Positions 18,914-29,420 of a stretch of 29,420 bases of DNA are shown here, piece by piece. Origin of the DNA: Nemertoderma westbladi (Eukaryota > Xenacoelomorpha > Nemertodermatida > Nemertodermatidae); assembly GCA_032718475.1 (NCBI GenBank), contig JAUCBJ010005275.1, forward strand, positions 1 through 29,420, in the 5' to 3' direction. A program made the position numbers and the translations under genes. Positions within the stretch are counted from its first letter, which is position 1. The number at the start of each line of letters is the position of its first letter. The notes under the pieces were generated by a model. That model was not told where the DNA came from. It worked only from the letters and a program-made list of their open reading frames with translations, and made no database searches.

Positions 18914-19138
18914 ATGTTTCTTTTAAATCCCGCAATGAATCGGGCGAAGTCCACAGCCACTGTAATAATGTACCAAACGATGGATGGTGAGTAATGGGAT
19001 TATAGAAACTGCATTCTAGAATCAGCAACGATACCAGCAACCAGCTGGTGTTTACCACAAAGTATTCTAACTTCCAACAGTAAATTATCCTTATTTCAGG
19101 ACGTCTGTCTGTAGATAACTGTCCTTAATTGGCGATTT
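18914..19138 (+). other. possible small two-exon coding unit downstream of FNBP4-like gene
   Basis: An open stretch with ATG at 18914 or 18935 runs MNRAKSTATVIMYQTMD into a consensus donor (G|GTGAGT at 18986/18987). A matching acceptor TTATTTCAG lies at 19091-19099, and joining in phase 1 gives RLSVDNCP and then TAA. The 113-bp intron would be normal and uses the same phase as the neighbouring gene. There is no homology I recognise and the product would be only about 26-33 residues, so chance is quite possible. Confidence 0.2.
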
Positions 19139-19881
19139 CAAGTTTGTATTGAGAGGGGATTGGAATTGTTCCACAGATAATACAGTATAGGCTGTGCAAA
19201 ATATAAGGTGTTTTAGGGCAACATAACCTCTATTTTGGTGAGGTTGTGTTGACCAACACTACCGTGCAATGTGAAAACACCGCAAGTCACAAAAAGTCAT
19301 TTCGAGTAAAACGTAAATTACTGTTTGCCTTCAGATTGTTGGTCTAAAATGTCCGTAAATTACTAATTTAGTTACATTATGTCAACTTAACAGCGTTCTG
19401 GTAAATTACTCGTAACGCTGCAAAGTAACCAATGACATTGAAACAACTTCAATTACCGTATTCCAGAATGTATTATTTCCATTTATGTTAATGAGTGCTG
19501 CTTTATTATCCAGTTTGCAGTGACGGGACTAGCTACTGTATGTTAATAATTGTTTAACATGTAGTGTAATCCATTATGGCGAGACGTCCAATAGAAGACA
19601 CTAAATGACGAAAGCAAATTATAACTGAACGGACACAGACGGCGACTAACTTTGCTTCAGTCGACTATATTCAAGATGGATTATTTTATCACATCCATGC
19701 AGGAGATAACTTCCAATAAACTTTAATTAGATTTAAATGTATAATTAATACTGTGTACCTGTTAATAAATTTCACTTATATTCGATATAGTACATGATTA
19801 AAATGTATAAATGAGTATCTATACTATAAAATCTTTTCTTCACATACCGAACGCTGATAAGTTGACATAATGTAACAAAAT
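19139..19881. other. AT-rich intergenic sequence
   Basis: No gene recognised. The word TAACGCTGCAAAGTAACCAATGA near 19410-19433 (here split: TAACGCTGCAAAG, ACCAATGA) resembles part of the foldback arms at 19882-20030, suggesting a third, rearranged copy of that repeat. Confidence 0.5.
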
Positions 19882-20030
19882 TACATACATCATTGGTTGC
19901 AAAGGTCAATTTTCAGCGTTAAAGGCCCTTGTTTATTTATGTAAACCTCCCCCGCTGCGCTCGCTCAGTACATAAATAAACTCGGGTCATAACGCTGCAA
20001 AGTACTACTTTGCACACAATGATGTATATT
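19882..20030. mobile_element. foldback/MITE-like inverted repeat with ~62-bp arms
   Basis: The left arm (19882-19943) and right arm (19969-20030) are imperfect reverse complements. The innermost 12-13 bases are perfect (GTTTATTTATGTA opposite TACATAAATAAAC), and outer words CAGCGTTA, TGCAAAG and ATCATTG are shared. The 25-base loop is GC-rich (CCCCCGCTGCGCTCGCTCAG). Such short, high-symmetry elements are typical of MITE or foldback remnants. No coding content. Confidence 0.8.
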
Positions 20031-20402
20031 ATAGTTATTTTATATACCTACGCAATTGGTGGTGGGAAATATTTCTACGTGATTATTTTTCACTTTCCAT
20101 TAATATTTTGACTTCAGGATTATTTTTTTTACTTACGGTGTATTTGCATTACAATGTAAATTCCTGTGATATCTTTTAGTTATTTTTAGTTGGGTTTAGC
20201 CAGACTAACCATTACTGCGATAACAATGCTAAAACAAATGTCCCAATGACAAAACACCGAAAGTCTCTCAGTTGTGGTGTTTTTTGAATTGTATAAATTT
20301 AATGCATAAATTGTGTAAATTTGTGTAAATTACTTCCCGAAATTTGTCGAAGTTTATTAAATTTCCTGTCATATGAAGCGAAACTTACAAAAAACGATTA
20401 AA
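20031..20402. other. AT-rich intergenic sequence
   Basis: No gene or clear repeat recognised, although the final part may belong to the dispersed repeat that begins clearly at about 20403. Confidence 0.4.
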
Positions 20403-20691
20403 GAGGAGTAGTGTTTTTTGCGTGAAAAAATTTCATTCCGAGAAAATTGACTTGAAAGTTTAACATTCCCACACAAAACTGCCCGTATGGTGTCTGGTTA
20501 GTTAATAATGTCTGGCATGAAGGAAGTAGACCACAGAGCTAAATTATGGTGGTTTTCGAGGTCCGTGATTTAATTTCCGTTGTTCGGTAGAATTGTTTCT
20601 GTTTGACTATTTGTCAGCCTCTGGTTGTACTTACATTTTAACCGTCCGACCGGCAGACATGGAGAGACAGTGATAACTCGAAATTTTATTA
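20403..20691 (+). mobile_element. dispersed repeat related to the right arm of the TTAA element
   Basis: Colinear, diverged copy of 12787-13087. Shared words in the same order: GGAGTAG, TCATTCCGAGAAAAT, GAGCTAAA, GGTTTTCG followed by GTGATTT, ATTTCCG, and CAGTGATAACTCGA. The similarity stops just before the 29-bp satellite starts, so the satellite replaces what would be the remaining part of this repeat. Confidence 0.8.
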
Positions 20692-20697
20692 GGCGGT

Positions 20698-23600
20698 GAT
20701 TTCACCACCGCCTTCACCTCCTACACGATTTCACCACCGCCTTCACCTCCTACACGATTTCACCACCGCCTTCACCTCCTACACGATTTCACCACCGCCT
20801 TCACGTCCTACACGATTTCACCACCGCCTTCACCTCCTACACGATTTCACCACCGCCTTCACCTCCTACACGATTTCACCACCGCCTTCACCTCCTACAC
20901 GATTTCACCACTGCCTTCACCTCCTACACGATTTCACCACCGCCTTCACCTCCTACACGATTTCACCACCGCCTTCACCTCCTACACGATTTCACCACCG
21001 CCTTCACCTCCTACACGATTTCACCACCGCCTTCACCTCCTACACGATTTCACCACCGCCTTCACCTCCTACACGATTTCACCACCGCCTTCACCTCCTA
21101 CACGATTTCACCACCGCCTTCACCTCCTACACGATTTCACCACCGCCTTCACCTCCTACACGATTTCACCACCGCCTTCACCTCCTACACGATTTCACCA
21201 CCGCCTTCACCTCCTACACGATTTCACCACCGCCTTCACCTCCTACACGATTTCACCACCGCCTTCACCTCCTACACGATTTCACCACCGCCTTCACCTC
21301 CTACACGATTTCACCACCGCCTTCACCTCCTACACGACTTCACCACAGCCTTCACCTCCTACACGATTTCACCACCGCCTTCACCTCCTACACGATTTCA
21401 CCACCGCCTTCACCTCCTACACGATTTCACCACCGCCTTCACCTCCTACACGATTTCACCACCGCCTTCACCTCCTACACGATTTCACCACCGCCTTCAC
21501 CTCCTACACGATTTCACCACCGCCTTCACCTCCTACACGATTTCACCACCGCCTTCACCTCCTACACGATTTCACCACCGCCTTCACCTCCTACACGATT
21601 TCACCACCGCCTTCACCTCCTACACGATTTCACCACCGCCTTCACCCTCCTACACGATTTCACCACCGCCTTCACCTCCTACACGATTTCACCACCGCCT
21701 TCACCTCCTACACGATTTCACCACCGCCTTCACCTCCTACACGATTTCACCACCGCCTTCACCTCCTACACGATTTCACCACCGCCTTCACCTCCTACAC
21801 GATTTCACCACCGCCTTCACCTCCTACACGATTTCACCACCGCCTTCACCTCCTACACGATTTCACCACCGCCTTCACCTCCTACACGATTTCACCACCG
21901 CCTTCACCTCCTACACGATTTCACCACCGCCTTCACCTCCTACACGATTTCACCACCGCCTTCACCTCCTACACGATTTCACCACCGCCTTCACCTCCTA
22001 CACGATTTCACCACCGCCTTCACCTCCTACACGATTTCACCACCGCCTTCACCTCCTACACGATTTCACCACCGCCTTCACCTCCTACACGATTTCACCA
22101 CCGCCTTCACCTCCTACACGATTTCACCACCGCCTTCACCTCCTACACGATTTCACCACCGCCTTCACCTCCTACACGATTTCACCACCGCCTTCACCTC
22201 CTACACGATTTCACCACCGCCTTCACCTCCTACACGATTTCACCACCGCCTTCACCTCCTACACGATTTCACCACCGCCTTCACCTCCTACACGATTTCA
22301 CCACCGCCTTCACCTCCTACACGATTTCACCACCGCCTTCACCTCCTACACGATTTCACCACCGCCTTCACCTCCTACACGATTTCACCACCGCCTTCAC
22401 CTCCTACACGATTTCACCACCGCCTTCACCTCCTACACGATTTCACCACCGCCTTCACCTCCTACACGATTTCACCACCGCCTTCACCTCCTACACGATT
22501 TCACCACCGCCTTCACCTCCTACACGATTTCACCACCGCCTTCACCTCCTACACGATTTCACCACCGCCTTCACCTCCTACACGATTTCACCACCGCCTT
22601 CACCTCCTACACGATTTCACCACCGCCTTCACCTCCTACACGATTTCACCACCGCCTTCACCTCCTACACGATTTCACCACCGCCTTCACCTCCTACACG
22701 ATTTCACCACCGCCTTCACCTCCTACACGATTTCACCACCGCCTTCACCTCCTACACGATTTCACCACCGCCTTCACCTCCTACACGATTTCACCACCGC
22801 CTTCACCTCCTACACGATTTCACCACCGCCTTCACCTCCTACACGATTTCACCACCGCCTTCACCTCCTACACGATTTCACCACCGCCTTCACCTCCTAC
22901 ACGATTTCACCACCGCCTTCACCTCCTACACGATTTCACCACCGCCTTCACCTCCTACACGATTTCACCACCGCCTTCACCTCCTACACGATTTCACCAC
23001 CGCCTTCACCTCCTACACGATTTCACCACCGCCTTCACCTCCTACACGATTTCACCACCGCCTTCACCTCCTACACGATTTCACCACCGCCTTCACCTCC
23101 TACACGATTTCACCACCGCCTTCACCTCCTACACGATTTCACCACCGCCTTCACCTCCTACACGATTTCACCACCGCCTTCACCTCCTACACGATTTCAC
23201 CACCGCCTTCACCTCCTACACGATTTCACCACCGCCTTCACCTCCTACACGATTTCACCACCGCCTTCACCTCCTACACGATTTCACCACCGCCTTCACC
23301 TCCTACACGATTTCACCACCGCCTTCACCTCCTACACGATTTCACCACCGCCTTCACCTCCTACACGATTTCACCACCGCCTTCACCTCCTACACGATTT
23401 CACCACCGCCTTCACCTCCTACACGATTTCACCACCGCCTTCACCTCCTACACGATTTCACCACCGCCTTCACCTCCTACACGATTTCACCACCGCCTTC
23501 ACCTCCTACACGATTTCACCACCGCCTTCACCTCCTACACGATTTCACCACCGCCTTCACCTCCTACACGATTTCACCACCGCCTTCACCTCCTACACGA

Positions 23601-26600
23601 TTTCACCACCGCCTTCACCTCCTACACGATTTCACCACCGCCTTCACCTCCTACACGATTTCACCACCGCCTTCACCTCCTACACGATTTCACCACCGCC
23701 TTCACCTCCTACACGATTTCACCACCGCCTTCACCTCCTACACGATTTCACCACCGCCTTCACCTCCTACACGATTTCACCACCGCCTTCACCTCCTACA
23801 CGATTTCACCACCGCCTTCACCTCCTACACGATTTCACCACCGCCTTCACCTCCTACACGATTTCACCACCGCCTTCACCTCCTACACGATTTCACCACC
23901 GCCTTCACCTCCTACACGATTTCACCACCGCCTTCACCTCCTACACGATTTCACCACCGCCTTCACCTCCTACACGATTTCACCACCGCCTTCACCTCCT
24001 ACACGATTTCACCACCGCCTTCACCTCCTACACGATTTCACCACCGCCTTCACCTCCTACACGATTTCACCACCGCCTTCACCTCCTACACGATTTCACC
24101 ACCGCCTTCACCTCCTACACGATTTCACCACCGCCTTCACCTCCTACACGATTTCACCACCGCCTTCACCTCCTACACGATTTCACCACCGCCTTCACCT
24201 CCTACACGATTTCACCACCGCCTTCACCTCCTACACGATTTCACCACCGCCTTCACCTCCTACACGATTTCACCACCGCCTTCACCTCCTACACGATTTC
24301 ACCACCGCCTTCACCTCCTACACGATTTCACCACCGCCTTCACCTCCTACACGATTTCACCACCGCCTTCACCTCCTACACGATTTCACCACCGCCTTCA
24401 CCTCCTACACGATTTCACCACCGCCTTCACCTCCTACACGATTTCACCACCGCCTTCACCTCCTACACGATTTCACCACCGCCTTCACCTCCTACACGAT
24501 TTCACCACCGCCTTCACCTCCTACACGATTTCACCACCGCCTTCACCTCCTACACGATTTCACCACCGCCTTCACCTCCTACACGATTTCACCACCGCCT
24601 TCACCTCCTACACGATTTCACCACCGCCTTCACCTCCTACACGATTTCACCACCGCCTTCACCTCCTACACGATTTCACCACCGCCTTCACCTCCTACAC
24701 GATTTCACCACCGCCTTCACCTCCTACACGATTTCACCACCGCCTTCACCTCCTACACGATTTCACCACCGCCTTCACCTCCTACACGATTTCACCACCG
24801 CCTTCACCTCCTACACGATTTCACCACCGCCTTCACCTCCTACACGATTTCACCACCGCCTTCACCTCCTACACGATTTCACCACCGCCTTCACCTCCTA
24901 CACGATTTCACCACCGCCTTCACCTCCTACACGATTTCACCACCGCCTTCACCTCCTACACGATTTCACCACCGCCTTCACCTCCTACACGATTTCACCA
25001 CCGCCTTCACCTCCTACACGATTTCACCACCGCCTTCACCTCCTACACGATTTCACCACCGCCTTCACCTCCTACACGATTTCACCACCGCCTTCACCTC
25101 CTACACGATTTCACCACCGCCTTCACCTCCTACACGATTTCACCACCGCCTTCACCTCCTACACGATTTCACCACCGCCTTCACCTCCTACACGATTTCA
25201 CCACCGCCTTCACCTCCTACACGATTTCACCACCGCCTTCACCTCCTACACGATTTCACCACCGCCTTCACCTCCTACACGATTTCACCACCGCCTTCAC
25301 CTCCTACACGATTTCACCACCGCCTTCACCTCCTACACGATTTCACCACCGCCTTCACCTCCTACACGATTTCACCACCGCCTTCACCTCCTACACGATT
25401 TCACCACCGCCTTCACCTCCTACACGATTTCACCACCGCCTTCACCTCCTACACGATTTCACCACCGCCTTCACCTCCTACACGATTTCACCACCGCCTT
25501 CACCTCCTACACGATTTCACCACCGCCTTCACCTCCTACACGATTTCACCACCGCCTTCACCTCCTACACGATTTCACCACCGCCTTCACCTCCTACACG
25601 ATTTCACCACCGCCTTCACCTCCTACACGATTTCACCACCGCCTTCACCTCCTACACGATTTCACCACCGCCTTCACCTCCTACACGATTTCACCACCGC
25701 CTTCACCTCCTACACGATTTCACCACCGCCTTCACCTCCTACACGATTTCACCACCGCCTTCACCTCCTACACGATTTCACCACCGCCTTCACCTCCTAC
25801 ACGATTTCACCACCGCCTTCACCTCCTACACGATTTCACCACCGCCTTCACCTCCTACACGATTTCACCACCGCCTTCACCTCCTACACGATTTCACCAC
25901 CGCCTTCACCTCCTACACGATTTCACCACCGCCTTCACCTCCTACACGATTTCACCACCGCCTTCACCTCCTACACGATTTCACCACCGCCTTCACCTCC
26001 TACACGATTTCACCACCGCCTTCACCTCCTACACGATTTCACCACCGCCTTCACCTCCTACACGATTTCACCACCGCCTTCACCTCCTACACGATTTCAC
26101 CACCGCCTTCACCTCCTACACGATTTCACCACCGCCTTCACCTCCTACACGATTTCACCACCGCCTTCACCTCCTACACGATTTCACCACCGCCTTCACC
26201 TCCTACACGATTTCACCACCGCCTTCACCTCCTACACGATTTCACCACCGCCTTCACCTCCTACACGATTTCACCACCGCCTTCACCTCCTACACGATTT
26301 CACCACCGCCTTCACCTCCTACACGATTTCACCACCGCCTTCACCTCCTACACGATTTCACCACCGCCTTCACCTCCTACACGATTTCACCACCGCCTTC
26401 ACCTCCTACACGATTTCACCACCGCCTTCACCTCCTACACGATTTCACCACCGCCTTCACCTCCTACACGATTTCACCACCGCCTTCACCTCCTACACGA
26501 TTTCACCACCGCCTTCACCTCCTACACGATTTCACCACCGCCTTCACCTCCTACACGATTTCACCACCGCCTTCACCTCCTACACGATTTCACCACCGCC

Positions 26601-29420
26601 TTCACCTCCTACACGATTTCACCACCGCCTTCACCTCCTACACGATTTCACCACCGCCTTCACCTCCTACACGATTTCACCACCGCCTTCACCTCCTACA
26701 CGATTTCACCACCGCCTTCACCTCCTACACGATTTCACCACCGCCTTCACCTCCTACACGATTTCACCACCGCCTTCACCTCCTACACGATTTCACCACC
26801 GCCTTCACCTCCTACACGATTTCACCACCGCCTTCACCTCCTACACGATTTCACCACCGCCTTCACCTCCTACACGATTTCACCACCGCCTTCACCTCCT
26901 ACACGATTTCACCACCGCCTTCACCTCCTACACGATTTCACCACCGCCTTCACCTCCTACACGATTTCACCACCGCCTTCACCTCCTACACGATTTCACC
27001 ACCGCCTTCACCTCCTACACGATTTCACCACCGCCTTCACCTCCTACACGATTTCACCACCGCCTTCACCTCCTACACGATTTCACCACCGCCTTCACCT
27101 CCTACACGATTTCACCACCGCCTTCACCTCCTACACGATTTCACCACCGCCTTCACCTCCTACACGATTTCACCACCGCCTTCACCTCCTACACGATTTC
27201 ACCACCGCCTTCACCTCCTACACGATTTCACCACCGCCTTCACCTCCTACACGATTTCACCACCGCCTTCACCTCCTACACGATTTCACCACCGCCTTCA
27301 CCTCCTACACGATTTCACCACCGCCTTCACCTCCTACACGATTTCACCACCGCCTTCACCTCCTACACGATTTCACCACCGCCTTCACCTCCTACACGAT
27401 TTCACCACCGCCTTCACCTCCTACACGATTTCACCACCGCCTTCACCTCCTACACGATTTCACCACCGCCTTCACCTCCTACACGATTTCACCACCGCCT
27501 TCACCTCCTACACGATTTCACCACCGCCTTCACCTCCTACACGATTTCACCACCGCCTTCACCTCCTACACGATTTCACCACCGCCTTCACCTCCTACAC
27601 GATTTCACCACCGCCTTCACCTCCTACACGATTTCACCACCGCCTTCACCTCCTACACGATTTCACCACCGCCTTCACCTCCTACACGATTTCACCACCG
27701 CCTTCACCTCCTACACGATTTCACCACCGCCTTCACCTCCTACACGATTTCACCACCGCCTTCACCTCCTACACGATTTCACCACCGCCTTCACCTCCTA
27801 CACGATTTCACCACCGCCTTCACCTCCTACACGATTTCACCACCGCCTTCACCTCCTACACGATTTCACCACCGCCTTCACCTCCTACACGATTTCACCA
27901 CCGCCTTCACCTCCTACACGATTTCACCACCGCCTTCACCTCCTACACGATTTCACCACCGCCTTCACCTCCTACACGATTTCACCACCGCCTTCACCTC
28001 CTACACGATTTCACCACCGCCTTCACCTCCTACACGATTTCACCACCGCCTTCACCTCCTACACGATTTCACCACCGCCTTCACCTCCTACACGATTTCA
28101 CCACCGCCTTCACCTCCTACACGATTTCACCACCGCCTTCACCTCCTACACGATTTCACCACCGCCTTCACCTCCTACACGATTTCACCACCGCCTTCAC
28201 CTCCTACACGATTTCACCACCGCCTTCACCTCCTACACGATTTCACCACCGCCTTCACCTCCTACACGATTTCACCACCGCCTTCACCTCCTACACGATT
28301 TCACCACCGCCTTCACCTCCTACACGATTTCACCACCGCCTTCACCTCCTACACGATTTCACCACCGCCTTCACCTCCTACACGATTTCACCACCGCCTT
28401 CACCTCCTACACGATTTCACCACCGCCTTCACCTCCTACACGATTTCACCACCGCCTTCACCTCCTACACGATTTCACCACCGCCTTCACCTCCTACACG
28501 ATTTCACCACCGCCTTCACCTCCTACACGATTTCACCACCGCCTTCACCTCCTACACGATTTCACCACCGCCTTCACCTCCTACACGATTTCACCACCGC
28601 CTTCACCTCCTACACGATTTCACCACCGCCTTCACCTCCTACACGATTTCACCACCGCCTTCACCTCCTACACGATTTCACCACCGCCTTCACCTCCTAC
28701 ACGATTTCACCACCGCCTTCACCTCCTACACGATTTCACCACCGCCTTCACCTCCTACACGATTTCACCACCGCCTTCACCTCCTACACGATTTCACCAC
28801 CGCCTTCACCTCCTACACGATTTCACCACCGCCTTCACCTCCTACACGATTTCACCACCGCCTTCACCTCCTACACGATTTCACCACCGCCTTCACCTCC
28901 TACACGATTTCACCACCGCCTTCACCTCCTACACGATTTCACCACCGCCTTCACCTCCTACACGATTTCACCACCGCCTTCACCTCCTACACGATTTCAC
29001 CACCGCCTTCACCTCCTACACGATTTCACCACCGCCTTCACCTCCTACACGATTTCACCACCGCCTTCACCTCCTACACGATTTCACCACCGCCTTCACC
29101 TCCTACACGATTTCACCACCGCCTTCACCTCCTACACGATTTCACCACCGCCTTCACCTCCTACACGATTTCACCACCGCCTTCACCTCCTACACGATTT
29201 CACCACCGCCTTCACCTCCTACACGATTTCACCACCGCCTTCACCTCCTACACGATTTCACCACCGCCTTCACCTCCTACACGATTTCACCACCGCCTTC
29301 ACCTCCTACACGATTTCACCACCGCCTTCACCTCCTACACGATTTCACCACCGCCTTCACCTCCTACACGATTTCACCACCGCCTTCACCTCCTACACGA
29401 TTTCACCACCGCCTTCACCT
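20698..29420. repeat. 29-bp satellite, about 301 copies, continuing past the window
   Basis: The unit is GATTTCACCACCGCCTTCAC plus CTCCTACAC. Unit starts at 20698 and at 29399 differ by exactly 300 units plus one base, which agrees with one visible insertion (CACCCTCC near 21646). Other variants seen are ACGTCC near 20805, CACTGCC near 20911 and GACTTCACCACAGCC near 21338; I saw none after about 21650. The plus strand has 14 C and only 2 G per unit. No plus-strand frame contains a stop or an ATG, so all three frames are open for 8.7 kb; the minus strand has TAG in each unit. The array begins beside a small hairpin (GGCGGTG at 20692-20698 opposite CACCGCC at 20705-20711). Confidence 0.98.

Noticed and set aside
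20698-29420. CRISPR array, because the repeat unit is 29 bp
   Set aside because: The units are directly adjacent with no spacers, and the genome is eukaryotic. It is a satellite.

Overview
The window is eukaryotic and almost certainly from a bilaterian invertebrate. It has genes with GT-AG introns, AT-rich non-coding DNA, a LINE family common in invertebrates, short inverted-repeat elements and many tandem repeats. The 53BP1-, FBXO36- and FNBP4-like proteins are all recognisable against vertebrate relatives. The exact phylum cannot be read from the sequence.

Layout: (1) 1-762 is a 44-bp minisatellite. (2) 889-1500, minus strand, is an intact, intronless F-box gene resembling FBXO36. (3) 1501-3319 is a non-coding divergent intergenic region. 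(4) 3320-6286, plus strand, is one uninterrupted 988-codon ORF with the architecture of TP53BP1: S/T-Q sites, a TQT motif, an oligomerisation-like segment, a tandem Tudor, a UDR-like segment, an RG-rich patch and two BRCT domains. It also carries an expanded in-frame DDIGT repeat. (5) 6816-9240 is a pair of ~210-bp inverted repeats enclosing a broken, antisense LINE fragment. (6) 10159-18714, plus strand, holds six spliced exons encoding the C-terminal half of an FNBP4-like protein: half of a WW domain, proline-rich exons, a lysine-rich stretch and the conserved C-terminus. Every exon junction is phase 1. Its introns carry three different minisatellites, a 2.2-kb element inserted at TTAA, and a second, larger broken LINE. 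(7) 18715-20690 is non-coding, with a foldback repeat and a dispersed repeat related to the TTAA element. (8) 20698-29420 is an enormous 29-bp satellite of about 301 near-identical copies that runs off the window.

The genes do not form a pathway. 53BP1 is a chromatin reader in double-strand-break repair, FBXO36 is a presumed SCF ubiquitin-ligase adaptor, and FNBP4 is a nuclear proline-rich WW protein. The main themes are a compact, intronless 53BP1 with nearly all functional modules, and unusual tandem-repeat density: eight unrelated repeat families in 29 kb, one of them inside a coding exon. No prokaryotic features, CRISPR arrays, rRNA or tRNA genes were seen. The N-terminal exons of FNBP4 were not found.
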